Of a DNA stretch of 64,000 nt, positions 48,263 to 57,115 are shown in pieces; position 1 is the first letter of the stretch, and each line of letters starts with the position of its first letter. The notes beneath the pieces are model-generated. The model saw only the letters and a program-made list of their open reading frames with translations, ran no database searches and was not told the origin of the DNA. The stretch covers positions 1 through 64,000 of the forward strand of contig WGMC01000031.1 of assembly GCA_016125265.1 (NCBI GenBank), read 5' to 3'. This DNA comes from Planctomycetaceae bacterium. Lineage in GTDB: Bacteria > Planctomycetota > UBA1135 > GCA-002686595. The position numbers were made by a program, and so were the translations under genes.

Positions 48263-49771
48263 ATGGAACGCATCCTCTCCCTCGCGGCAGACGACCTCGA
48301 AGCCCTGGCGCGCCGCGCCCGGGACCTGGCACCCCACGCGGACGCGGTCGAGTTCCGCCTGGACGCCCTTTCCGGCGTGCGGCGCGGCGAACTGCCGACC
48401 GCGGCCCAACTGGCCGAGGCCGCCCGGGACTTGCCGACCCCGTGGACCGCCGCGTGCCACCGCGCGGGCGAGCCCGGCGTGGTCGGCGGCGCTCTGCTCG
48501 ATCCGGAGGCGCGCCTCGAGCTCTACCGCCGCGCCGCGGCAGCCGGCGCCGCGTTCGTCGACGTGCCCCTCGACCTCGCGCCCGGTGTGCCCAGCCTGCC
48601 TGGGAAAGCGGGGCGGATCCTCTCGCGGCACCTGGGCGCGGTGCCCACGAACCCCGGCGACGCGCTGGCCGAGTTGCAGCGCGCCGCGCGTCCGGGCGAT
48701 CGCGTCAAGTTCGTCACCGCGCCAGAAGACGCCGTCGATCTCCTCCGCCTGCTCTTGGCGCTCGAGCGCCACGTGGCGGACGGCGGCGCGCCGGCCAGCG
48801 CCTTCGCGACCGGTGTGCACGGATTGCCGTCGCGCATCCTGGCGCCGCTGTTCGGAGCTTCGTTCGTGTTGCTCGCGCCGCCCGCGGGACTCGGTGTGCC
48901 GACGGCCGTCGGCCAACCGGCCCTGGACGTCGTGGACGCGGCTTGGCCCGAGGGGGGAGTCGACAGCAGCACACGCTTCTACGGCGTGGCGGGTTCCACG
49001 GCGCGCCACTCGCTCTCACCCGCCGTGCAAGGAGCGGCGCTGCGCGCGCGCGGCGTCAACGGCGTCTACGTGCACCTCGAAACGGCCGACCTCGACGCAC
49101 TGCTCGACCTGGTGGGCGAGCATCCGCGGTTCGGCGGGCTGTCGGTCACGGCGCCCCACAAGGAAGCCGCGCTGCGCCGCGCCACCATCGCCGACGAGAC
49201 TTCGCGGGCCGCGGGCGCCGCGAATACGTTGGTGCGCACGAAACAGGGGCTCAGCGCGTTCAACAGCGACGTGTCCGCGTTGGTCTCGGCCCTCTCGCGC
49301 GCCCGGACCGGCGCGCGCTCGGCGCTTGTGATCGGCGCCGGCGGCGCGGCCCGTGCGGCGTTGCTCGCGCTGCAGCGTCTGGATTGGCCGCGCACCGTGG
49401 CCGCGCGACGGGCGGAACAGGCGAAGCTCTTGGCGGCGACGTTCGGGGCGCGGGCCGTGGCGCTCGAGGAGCTGGACCAGGTCGCGTTCGACGTGCTCGT
49501 GCAAACGACCCCCATGGGAAGTTCGGCGCATCCCGGCGAGCTCGCCTTCGAGGGCGAGTTGCCGCCGGGATGCCTGGTGCTCGACGCTGTGTACCGGCCG
49601 CTCAACACGCCGCTCCTGCGCAAGGCCCGCGCCAACGGCTGCGAGGTCGTCAGCGGCGCCGACTGGTTCCTGCGCCAGGCCGCCGAACAGGTGCGGCGCT
49701 TCTACGGCTGCGAGCCGCCCGAGGACGCCATGACACGGGCGTTCTTCGAGGCGCTGGCCGCGGAGCTGTGA
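48263..49771 (+). CDS. aroDE: Bifunctional 3-dehydroquinate dehydratase (type I)/shikimate dehydrogenase
   Basis: 502 residues carrying shikimate steps 3 and 4 in one chain. Residues 1-230 are a type I dehydroquinase: VEFRLD (E30, R32), catalytic His in LSRHLGAVPTNP (H123) and the Schiff-base lysine in RVKFVTAP (K149). Residues 238-502 are AroE: YGVAGSTARHSLSPAVQGAAL, LSVTAPHKEAAL (K300), AANTL, FNSD (D336, with NSD for NTD), VIGAGGAARAALLAL and TTPMG. The fusion order is as in plants and chlamydiae. aroK follows with a GTGA overlap. Confidence 0.92.
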   Translation: MERILSLAADDLEALARRARDLAPHADAVEFRLDALSGVRRGELPTAAQLAEAARDLPTPWTAACHRAGEPGVVGGALLDPEARLELYRRAAAAGAAFVDVPLDLAPGVPSLPGKAGRILSRHLGAVPTNPGDALAELQRAARPGDRVKFVTAPEDAVDLLRLLLALERHVADGGAPASAFATGVHGLPSRILAPLFGASFVLLAPPAGLGVPTAVGQPALDVVDAAWPEGGVDSSTRFYGVAGSTARHSLSPAVQGAALRARGVNGVYVHLETADLDALLDLVGEHPRFGGLSVTAPHKEAALRRATIADETSRAAGAANTLVRTKQGLSAFNSDVSALVSALSRARTGARSALVIGAGGAARAALLALQRLDWPRTVAARRAEQAKLLAATFGARAVALEELDQVAFDVLVQTTPMGSSAHPGELAFEGELPPGCLVLDAVYRPLNTPLLRKARANGCEVVSGADWFLRQAAEQVRRFYGCEPPEDAMTRAFFEALAAEL

Positions 49772-50337
49772 CGCCGCTGCGCCCGGTTGTGCTCGTCGGG
49801 CTGCGCGCGGCCGGCAAGGGCACCGTCGGGCGGGTGCTGGCGCGGCGCGTGGGCGCGCGTTTCGTGGACCTCGACCGCGAGGTCGCGCGACTCGCGGCGC
49901 CGCGGGGCGCCTTCCGGGCGCGGGCCGGGCACCTGCTCGCAACCCTCGGCGAAGGTCCGTTCCGCGACATCGAGGAGCGCGCCCTGGTCGAGGCCCTCGG
50001 GCGCGACGGATCCTGGGTCGTCGCCGCCGGCGGCGGAGTGGTGGAACGCGCCGCGAACCGCTGGCAATTGGCCGAGCGCGCGCGGGTGGTTTGGCTCGAC
50101 GTGCCCCTCGACGTCCTCGCCGCGCGGCTCCTAGAACCGGGCGAGTGGCGGCCGCCGCTGGTCCCCGGCGCCGATCCGCGGCGCGAACTCGAGGTGCTCG
50201 ACCTCCGGCGCCGAAAGCACTTCGCCGCGCTGGCCGAGGTGCAACTCGGGCTGGAGGCGCCCGTTCCGGCGCCCGACGAGTTGGCCCTCCGGATCGAACG
50301 CGCCCTTCGGGAGGGCGAGGGGGTTCCTGGCCCCTGA
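49768..50337 (+). CDS. aroK: Shikimate kinase
   Basis: 189 residues. Walker A GLRAAGKGT (11-19), shikimate-binding FVDLD (D34), FRDIE (R66), GGG (88-90) and a lid arginine in WRPPLVPGADP. Phosphorylates shikimate, step 5 of the pathway, directly after the fused AroD-AroE. The GTG at 49768 overlaps the aroDE stop. It is about 15 residues longer than the usual E. coli AroK. Confidence 0.93.
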   Translation: MTPLRPVVLVGLRAAGKGTVGRVLARRVGARFVDLDREVARLAAPRGAFRARAGHLLATLGEGPFRDIEERALVEALGRDGSWVVAAGGGVVERAANRWQLAERARVVWLDVPLDVLAARLLEPGEWRPPLVPGADPRRELEVLDLRRRKHFAALAEVQLGLEAPVPAPDELALRIERALREGEGVPGP

Positions 50338-50350
50338 GCCGGCGCACGGT

Positions 50351-50356
50351 TACGCT
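50351..50356 (+). promoter_or_regulatory. -10-like element of the 50375 gene
   Basis: TACGCT lies 18 bases before the ATG, with AGGAG in the short leader. Same hexamer as at 10952 and 42589. Confidence 0.35.
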
Positions 50357-50374
50357 GGCGGTTCGACAGGAGCT

Positions 50375-53158
50375 ATGCACGGATTCTGGCACAGGGGGAA
50401 GCGGATCGAGGTGCAGGTCGCGCGTTGGGGCCTGGCCGCGCTGGCGGTCGCCGCCCTCGGATCGAGTTCCTGCGCGGCTCACTCCGCTCCCCGGGGTGCG
50501 CCCCGCGCCGCCGATGCCCTAGCGGTCGAAACGGGCGCGACCCAGGACGGCACCGCGCACGATGGCGGCGCGCGCGAGCAGGGGCCGCCCGCGGGTACCC
50601 CGGTCGCGGCGAGCGCGCCGCGACGCAAGGCGGCTTCGGACGCCCCGGCGGGGGATGCCAACCTCTCGTCCGCGTTGCTCCTGGCCGCTGGCCCGATGCC
50701 GCCGCCGGGGCTCTCGAGCGCGCGCGACGGCGAGCGCCAACGGGAGCGGCAGCTCGCCCTCGAAGCGCTGCGATCCCACGGGAACGCCCTCGGTGCGGAA
50801 CGGCTGCGCGCCGAGCTGCGCGCGCGCCTGCACGCGCCCGCGGCTGAACGGGACTGGGAGGCCGCGGCGTACGTGGTCGGCGCGCTGCGCCTCGCGCCGC
50901 TCGCGCGGGATGTGGCCGCGGGGCTCGACTCCGACGGCCGTCGCGCGGCCGTCGCGCGCCGCGCGCTGCACGGGATGTTCGGCGTGTGGTTCGAGGACCG
51001 CGCCGATTTCGCGCCCTTCGAAGCGATCGAGGACCCGACCGCGATCGAACCCTACGCCACCTGGTTGGCGCGCCAGGCACTGGTGCAGGAGCAGCGCCTC
51101 GCGGACCTTTGGCGGCTCGATCCCCGCTCCATCGAACCCTACCTCGGGCACGTATCGCCGGCCCTGCGCCGCAAGGCCGCGGCGGCCCTCTCGAATGCCG
51201 TCGGCGAAAGCACGCTGGACTCGGCGTTCGCCGCGCCGCTGCTCTTCGCGCGCGCGCAGTCCGAGCACGACGGACGGGCCTTCTGCGACCAGGTCGACGC
51301 GTTGACCGACGTGCTGCAGGGATCGTCCGCGGAGTCCGAGTTCGTGTTGGCGGCGCGGGCCTGGTTGAACTCCGTGGGCCGCGACGGTCCGCCCGAGTGG
51401 ATGCACTGTGTGGCCCGCGCCCTGGCGGCGCTGCCCGCGGGGAAACCGATCGCGCGGGACGCCTCCGCGAACGGCAGCGCGGATCCCGTGTCGCCTCCGG
51501 CCCTCGTCGATCTCGATCTCTTGCTCGCGCGAGACGCGGGCCTCGACCACGGCGACGTGGATGTGCGCATCGGACTCATCGAGGCAGTGCGCGGACTGGT
51601 GGCGCGGAGCGCGTACCGCCCGAGCCAGGCGGATCCCGCCGGTCGGCGTGTGGTGGCGCGCATGATCGCGATCGCGGGGTCGCCCGAGCAGCCGACCAGC
51701 GCGCGGAGCGCGGCCGCGGCTGCCCTCGCGGATCTGGCGAGCGCCGGCGACATCGCGGAGTTGCTCGCGCTGCTCGAAGGCGCGCGCTCGGATGCGGGAC
51801 TTCGGTTCGCCTTGCTCGGTGCACTGGCGCGCGTCGGAGTGGGCCTGGGCGCGGAGGATGACCGCAGCCGGGAGTTGGCCCGGGTGGCCGTGAAGCTGCT
51901 CGCCGAGGCCGATGTGGACGTGCGCCGGCGGGCGCTCTCGCTGCTGAGCGATCCGGGTGTCGAAGCGAACGTCGCTCCGGTGGAACTGGTGCGCGCATTT
52001 GCCGCGGAGAGTTCGGCCGAGATGCGCGGCCAACTTCTTGCGCTGTTGCAGCGCAGTGGGCGCCCGGAGGACATCGACACGCTGCTCGGCGAATCGCGGC
52101 TCGACGAACACGCCGCCATTTCGGCCGCGCGGGCCGCCGAGGTCGCCGAAACGCTCCTGCGACTCTCCGGCGACGACAGCGAACGGCTCCTGCGCGGCGC
52201 GCGGTGCCTGGTGCGCGCGGCGCGGCTCGCGGCCGCGACTGCCGCGGCGGCCGCCCCAGCGCCGCAGGGCGTCGGAGTTCCGGTGGATGCTGCGCGGTTG
52301 ACACGCGCGCTCGAACTGGTGGCGCGGGTGGCGCCCGACGCGGCCGCGGCGCTGCAGGGCGCTGACCATGTCTGGATCGTCGAGCGGGTGCACGAGCTCT
52401 ACGCGGGCGGAGCTGTGCTGCGCGGTTCGTTGCCGGGCGCCGAGGAGTTCCTCGTGCGCCTCGTCGACGTGCACCTGCCGGCGGCGTTGGCCGCGGAAGC
52501 GACGCCGGCGGCCGCGGCGCGCGGCGCACGCGTGCTGGCGTTGGCGCGGGTCGAACTGCGCGCGCCCCGTGCGAGTGTGATCGAGACCTTCGGCGAGGCG
52601 GAGCGGCTGGCCAATGCCGCAGGCGAGTCCGCGCTCGGGCGTGCCGTCGTGCGCGATCGGGCGCGTTACCTGGCCGCGGCGGGGAGCGGAGCCGGGGCGC
52701 TCGTCGATTTCCGCGCGCTGCTCCGCGGCGACGCGGAAGCCGCGTCGGGCGGCGCACCGATGCTGCACCCCTCGGATCTGCGCACCGCCGCGGCACTCGC
52801 GCGCGCAGAACCGCCGGGGACGGCGGAAGCGGCGCTCGACGCCTACGGATTTGCGCGGGCCCTCGTGCAGCACCGGGCCTGGCGCAGCGAAGCCCCGGGC
52901 CTGCGCCAGCAGGACCTCGTGCAACTCGCCGAGTGCGCCCTCGCCAGCGGGGACACGGCGGCCATGGCCCAGGTGCACAAGGAACTGGCCGAACTCCCGA
53001 CCTCCCCTGAGTCCGCGGCGAACGGTGCAGACCGGGACCCAACCCAGCCCTTGTGGGCGGGACTCGTGGGCCGCGAGGAGTGGCGGGCGGCACTTCTAGA
53101 CCTGGATCGCCGGCTCGCGGCGCGTTTGGGCGCACCGCCTTCGAATGGCGGGGGTTGA
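50375..53158 (+). CDS. Large HEAT-repeat-like putative lipoprotein
   Basis: 927 residues. The N-terminal hydrophobic segment (LAALAVAALGSSSC) is a probable lipoprotein signal, followed by a low-complexity linker to about residue 90. The rest is alpha-solenoid: recurrent helical pairs with D-V/R spacing typical of HEAT repeats, e.g. ALVQEQRLADLWRLDPRSIEPYLGHVSPALRRKAAAALSNAV and VAVKLLAEADVDVRRRALSLLSDPGV. AGGAG lies five bases before the ATG. Probably a periplasmic scaffold; its partner is unknown. Similar in build to the 57937 gene. Confidence 0.6.
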   Translation: MHGFWHRGKRIEVQVARWGLAALAVAALGSSSCAAHSAPRGAPRAADALAVETGATQDGTAHDGGAREQGPPAGTPVAASAPRRKAASDAPAGDANLSSALLLAAGPMPPPGLSSARDGERQRERQLALEALRSHGNALGAERLRAELRARLHAPAAERDWEAAAYVVGALRLAPLARDVAAGLDSDGRRAAVARRALHGMFGVWFEDRADFAPFEAIEDPTAIEPYATWLARQALVQEQRLADLWRLDPRSIEPYLGHVSPALRRKAAAALSNAVGESTLDSAFAAPLLFARAQSEHDGRAFCDQVDALTDVLQGSSAESEFVLAARAWLNSVGRDGPPEWMHCVARALAALPAGKPIARDASANGSADPVSPPALVDLDLLLARDAGLDHGDVDVRIGLIEAVRGLVARSAYRPSQADPAGRRVVARMIAIAGSPEQPTSARSAAAAALADLASAGDIAELLALLEGARSDAGLRFALLGALARVGVGLGAEDDRSRELARVAVKLLAEADVDVRRRALSLLSDPGVEANVAPVELVRAFAAESSAEMRGQLLALLQRSGRPEDIDTLLGESRLDEHAAISAARAAEVAETLLRLSGDDSERLLRGARCLVRAARLAAATAAAAAPAPQGVGVPVDAARLTRALELVARVAPDAAAALQGADHVWIVERVHELYAGGAVLRGSLPGAEEFLVRLVDVHLPAALAAEATPAAAARGARVLALARVELRAPRASVIETFGEAERLANAAGESALGRAVVRDRARYLAAAGSGAGALVDFRALLRGDAEAASGGAPMLHPSDLRTAAALARAEPPGTAEAALDAYGFARALVQHRAWRSEAPGLRQQDLVQLAECALASGDTAAMAQVHKELAELPTSPESAANGADRDPTQPLWAGLVGREEWRAALLDLDRRLAARLGAPPSNGGG

Positions 53159-53280
53159 CGCGGCCCCGTCCGGTCGCGTACCGTCTTCCTCCCACTGCGG
53201 CGGCGAGGTGCTCCTCGACGGTCCGTACGGGACACAACCAAACACCGCCGGGCCCCTCACCCAAGGGTCCTGCGGTCGGT

Positions 53281-53354
53281 CGCGGGGTGGAGCAGTCTGG
53301 CAGCTCGTCGGGCTCATAACCCGGAGGTCGCAGGTTCGAATCCTGCCCCCCGGG
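53281..53354 (+). tRNA. tRNA-Met (CAT), initiator type, damaged acceptor stem
   Basis: Full cloverleaf: D stem GAGC/GCTC, anticodon arm TCGGG-CTCATAA-CCCGG with CAT at 53315-53317, T arm GCAGG-TTCGAAT-CCTGC. The three G:C pairs of the anticodon stem and A11:U24 mark an initiator. The 5' acceptor strand CGCGGGG faces CCCCCGG instead of the expected CCCCGCN, leaving only four good inner pairs; no CCA is encoded. It may be a pseudogene, with an intact copy elsewhere. Confidence 0.75.
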
Positions 53355-53731
53355 CGCAACGCGCCCGTTCTTCCTTCTTTTCTTGCGCTCCCCTTGACTC
53401 GCGAGTTCGCCATGGGCCCGCGGCCGTCCTCTTTTTTTCGTTGGTAGCGGGGGCAGGATTCGAACCCAACATCACCGTGAATCCTGCCCCTCGGGCGCAA
53501 CGCGCCCGTTCTTCCTTCTTCGCTTCTTGGCTCGCGAGTTCGCCTTGGGCCCCCCGGCCGTCCTCTTTTTTTCGTTGGTAGCGGGGGCAGGATTCGAACC
53601 CAACATCACCGTGACTCCTGCCCCCCGGGCGCAACGCGCCCGTTCTTCCTTCTTCGCTTCTTGGCTCGCGAGTTCGCCTTGGGCCCGCGGCCGTCCTCTT
53701 TTTTGTTGGTAGCGGGGGCAGGATTCGAACC
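53342..53731. repeat. Tandem array with inverted tRNA 3' ends
   Basis: Three units with a period of 131-134 bases. Each has CCTGCCCC, the CGGGCGC-AAC-GCGCCCG hairpin, a T/C-rich tract, CTCGCGAGTTCGCC, GGCCGTCCTCTTTTTT and a 25-base element at 53442-53466, 53576-53600 and 53707-53731. Read on the minus strand, that element is a T-arm half, acceptor and CCA (GGTTCGAATCCTGCCCCCGC, then TACCA). The last unit is shorter at its junction. No complete tRNA lies on the minus strand. Confidence 0.85.
53351..53384 (+). terminator. Hairpin and T-rich tract after the tRNA
   Basis: Perfect seven-base stem CGGGCGC-AAC-GCGCCCG (53351-53367) followed by TTCTTCCTTCTTTTCTT. It overlaps the last bases of the tRNA. 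Identical stems recur at 53492-53508 and 53626-53642. Confidence 0.6.
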
Positions 53732-53760
53732 TCCCGCCGGCGCGGGCGTCGTCGGTGCTC

Positions 53761-53889
53761 TCAAATTGCGAGCTTGCGTGCCACGTAGAAGCCATAGCTC
53801 ACGTGGGGCCAGTAGCGCTCGTAGAGGTCGATCTCGCGGCGTTCGGACGCGACCAGGGCGCTGGCGGCGGCGGTGTCGACTTCGGTGGA
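53761..53889 (-). pseudogene. Remnant of a protein C-terminus
   Basis: The minus-strand frame just past the repeat array ends in about 40 residues with real-protein character (VASERREIDLYERYWPHVSYG, then FYVARKLAI and stop). Upstream in the same frame the sequence is only the shadow of the TauE-like gene, and no start lies near. It therefore looks like the 3' fragment of a gene cut off by a rearrangement. Family not recognised. Confidence 0.35.
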
Positions 53890-53989
53890 TCGGCGACTCG
53901 ACGGGACGCGCGTCCTTGGCGGAGCGCAACCGTGGACTGGTCGACGGTACGCGGGCGAGAGGGATCTGGGGCCGGGGTAGACTTCCGCG

Positions 53990-55027
53990 ATGGCTCGCGC
54001 CCCGGTTCCCGTCCGCCACCGCCGGACCGCCCACGTGTCGTTGGCGCTGATCGCCGTCGTCTGGCCCCTTTGGGCGCTGGGCATGACCGTGGGAGACCGT
54101 TGGCACCTGTTCGCCACGGAGTGGTTCATGACCGTCACGATGGCGATCGGATCGTTCATCGCCGGCGCGACCAGCGAGGGCGGCGGCGCCGTCGCGTTCC
54201 CGGTGATGACGTTGCTGTTCAAAATCCCGCCGGCCGTCGCGCGCGACTTCGCCTTGATGATCCAATCCGTCGGAATGACCTCGGCGGGGATCACGATCCT
54301 CCTGACGGGCATACCGAGCGAGCGGCGCGGCGTGCTGTGGGGGAGTCTGGGTGGAACGTTGGGGCTCGTGCTGGGGCTCGAGTTCGTCGCCGGCCACATC
54401 TCGGCACCCTACGCGAAGATGTTGTTCGTCAGCCTGTGATTGAGCTTCGCGTTCGCGCTCTACCTCATCAACCGCTACCACGGGCGAGTGGTGCACGGCG
54501 AGATCCAGCGCTTTGGTTCGCGCCAAGCACTGCTGCTCCTGATGACCGGTGGACTCGGTGGCATGGTCACCTCGATCACGGGCAGTGGACTCGACATCGC
54601 GATCTTCGCGATGCTCGTGCTGCGGCTCACCGTCAACGAGAAGGTCGCAACACCCACGTCGGTGATCTTGATGGCAGGCAACGCGCTGGTCGGTTTCGGC
54701 TGGAAGGGCCTGGTGCGTGGCAACCTGGCCCCCGAAGCCTGGGACTTCTGGTGGGTCTGCGTGCCGATCGTCGTCGTGGGAGCGCCCTTCGGCGCGTGGT
54801 TCATCAAGAATCGCTCGCGGCACTTCGTGGCCGGCTTGCTCTACGTCTCGATCGCGCTTCAGTTCGTCGCCGCCCTCGTGATCCTGCCCATCGACACCCG
54901 TCTGGCCAGCTTCAGCGTGGCGGTGTTTGCCATCGGCGTCGGGTTCTTCGGGTGGATGGCCAAACGCGGTGTGATGCGGGTCGCCTGGCTGAGCCGGACC
55001 GAGCCGACGGACCGGCGCGCGGCCTGA
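53990..55027 (+). pseudogene. TauE/SafE-like permease interrupted by an in-frame TGA
   Basis: One frame of 345 codons encodes an eight-helix TauE/SafE-type anion exporter (MAIGSFIAGATSEGGGAVAFPV near the start; GGLGGMVTSITGSGLDIAIFA in the second half, the paired family repeats). Codon 150 (54437-54439) is TGA within a helix (MLFVSL-stop-LSFAFALYL), where a Trp codon TGG would be one base away. Everything on both sides is well preserved. A fresh nonsense mutation or a sequencing error is likeliest; a TTG at 54440 could start a separate half. TGA is the normal stop elsewhere, so recoding is improbable. Confidence 0.75.
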
Positions 55028-55111
55028 CCGACCCCGGGGTTGCCGCCGCACCCTTGGGCTTGTTGACAGGTCGTTGACCCGGCGGCCGGCGCCAGTGGCG
55101 AACATGGGCCC

Positions 55112-57115
55112 GTGGACCACTGGATCCGGGGCGGACGGCTGTCGTGGGGGCTCCTCGTGCTCGGGGGGCTCGGGGGGGCGGCGCTCGTCGGCGCGGCCTG
55201 GCTCGACTTCGGCGATCCGGGCGCGGCCCTAGAGCAGCGTGTCGCGCACGCCGCCGTCGAGGAATCCCAGTGGATCCAACGCGCCTGGGACCGCCTGTGC
55301 GAGGACTCGGCCTTGCCCGCCGAGCCTCGGGGCGACGTGCTCCGTGTGCCGCTTCCCGCGGCGGATGCCCACGTCGCCTCGGACAACGGGACCCGGGACG
55401 ACGATGCGGGCTCCGCACTCGGGCCCGTTTCGGTGTTCTCGACCCTGTTCCGCGCTGGCCTCGCCCAGGCCGCGGCAGGGGATCGACCGGCGGCCTTGGC
55501 CCGGGTGCGCGAGGCGCTCGCGGTCCACGGCCACGGGGCGTCTTCGGCCGAACGGGCGGAGGCGCGACTTCGGGAGTTGGCTTGGGCGCACGCAGAAGGG
55601 GACTTCGAGGGAGAGCGTGCCGCCCGGGCCCATTTGCTTCGGGAGGCGGGTGGCGAGCAGCGTGGAACCGTGCCCTACGCTTTGCTCGCCGCCCTGGCGG
55701 GGTCCGTGGACGAGGGACTCCTCGCGGACCTCTGGTCTCGGCTCGCCCGGCGCGAACTTCCCTTCGCGCCGGAGCCCGCCCGGGTCCGTTTCTCCGGGGG
55801 CGAGATCCGCACCTTCCTTGGGCCGCGGGACGTGGCGCTCGTGCGCGCCCTAGCGGACCGCGCGCCGGATCTGGATTGGGAGCGCGCGTTGGGGCTGGAC
55901 GCCGCGCGAGCGGCGGCACTTCTCGCCGCCGTGCCGGCGCTCGAGGGCGGGCAGGAAGGCCGTTGGCGCTGGCTGCCGTGGCCCGTCGCGGCGCCGGACG
56001 GCGAAGTTTCGCCCTGGGTGCTCGCCCAACGGTTGGAGGGGAACGAGGGGAAGGTGGTCGCGCTCGCCCGCGCCGATGTGGCCGCGGCCCTCGGCGCACG
56101 CGCGGCGGCGGGCGGCGAGGGCACGGCCCGGGCGGACCTCTTCGAACTGCGCATCGCCCCCGAGGCGGCGCTCCTTTCCCCGGACGACGCGCGCGTCCTC
56201 GGGCCGGAGCCGCTCGGCGAAGCGGGCCTCGTCTTCGACCTCCTCGCGCCGCGCCTGGCGCGGGAGATCGCGGCCGAACGCCGCCGCCTGGTCGTCGTCC
56301 GTGCGGGGCTGGTGGGGCTGGGGCTCCTCGTGGCGCTCGCGGCGGTGCTCAGCGCGCGGGCCCTGGCCCGGGAGCGGCGCCTCGCCGAACTGCGCAGTAC
56401 CTTCGTGGCCGGTGTTTCCCACGACCTGCGCACACCCCTCGCGTCGATCCTGCTCCTGGTCGAGAACTTGGAGCGCGGCGCCATCGCGACCGACGCGGCG
56501 CGTCGGCGCTACCACGGGGCCCTGCGGCAGGAGGCCGAGCGGCTCTTGCGCATGGTGAACGACCTTCTGGACGCCTCGCGGGTCGAGCGCGGCGCCGGGC
56601 CGCGCATCGCCGCGGCGCCGGTCGCGTTGGGGCCGTTCCTCGACGACCTCGAACACGCCCTCGCCGAACGCGCCGCCCAGGCGGGCGCCAGCCTCGGCTT
56701 CTCGCGCCACGCGCTGCCGGGGGACTGGGTGCTCGACGCGGAGGCGGTGCGCCGCGCGGTGTGGAACCTCTTCGAAAACGCCCTGCGGCACGGGCGATCG
56801 GCGGACGGGTCCGCGCGCGTCGAGATCGAGGTGCACGCGGTCGAAGCGGGGATCTGTGTCGAGGTGCGCGACCACGGACCGGGCATCCCCGCGCGCCACC
56901 GCGAATCGGTGTTCCGCCCCTTCGTGCGCGCCGTCGGTACGCGCCGGTCCTCTTCGACGATGGACGACCTTGGAACGGGCCTCGGGCTCTCCATCGTGCG
57001 CGCCATCGCCCGTGCCCACGGCGGTGACGCCGAGGTGGTGCCGTCGCCGGACGGCGCGCACCTGCGCCTGCTCGTCGGAACCGCACCGCCCGACGAAGGG
57101 GAATCCGTCGCGTGA
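55112..57115 (+). CDS. Membrane sensor histidine kinase
   Basis: 667 residues. Membrane helix at about 10-30, a large periplasmic sensor region (30-390) rich in alanine with helical repeats, a second helix (about 390-413, LVVVRAGLVGLGLLVALAAVLSA), then HisKA with H437 in FVAGVSHDLRTPLASIL and a HATPase domain: N box LFENALRHG, G1 DHGPGIP, F box FRPFVR, G2 GTGLGLSIV. It senses an unknown external signal and phosphorylates the regulator encoded next. GTG start; the stop overlaps the regulator start (GTGA). Confidence 0.9.
   Translation: MDHWIRGGRLSWGLLVLGGLGGAALVGAAWLDFGDPGAALEQRVAHAAVEESQWIQRAWDRLCEDSALPAEPRGDVLRVPLPAADAHVASDNGTRDDDAGSALGPVSVFSTLFRAGLAQAAAGDRPAALARVREALAVHGHGASSAERAEARLRELAWAHAEGDFEGERAARAHLLREAGGEQRGTVPYALLAALAGSVDEGLLADLWSRLARRELPFAPEPARVRFSGGEIRTFLGPRDVALVRALADRAPDLDWERALGLDAARAAALLAAVPALEGGQEGRWRWLPWPVAAPDGEVSPWVLAQRLEGNEGKVVALARADVAAALGARAAAGGEGTARADLFELRIAPEAALLSPDDARVLGPEPLGEAGLVFDLLAPRLAREIAAERRRLVVVRAGLVGLGLLVALAAVLSARALARERRLAELRSTFVAGVSHDLRTPLASILLLVENLERGAIATDAARRRYHGALRQEAERLLRMVNDLLDASRVERGAGPRIAAAPVALGPFLDDLEHALAERAAQAGASLGFSRHALPGDWVLDAEAVRRAVWNLFENALRHGRSADGSARVEIEVHAVEAGICVEVRDHGPGIPARHRESVFRPFVRAVGTRRSSSTMDDLGTGLGLSIVRAIARAHGGDAEVVPSPDGAHLRLLVGTAPPDEGESVA

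Noticed and set aside
53342-53731. CRISPR array
   Set aside because: The unit is about 133 bases with no short repeat/unique spacer pattern, and most of the unit is repeated.
53314-53795. Small minus-strand frames with peptides such as SNPAPATNEKK and GAGFEPATSGL
   Set aside because: These come from translating tRNA T-arm and acceptor sequence; they are well-known false ORFs around tRNA genes.
54437-54439. Selenocysteine or UGA=Trp recoding in the TauE-like gene
   Set aside because: Permeases of this family do not use selenocysteine, no SECIS-like hairpin was noticed, and UGA ends most genes in the window.
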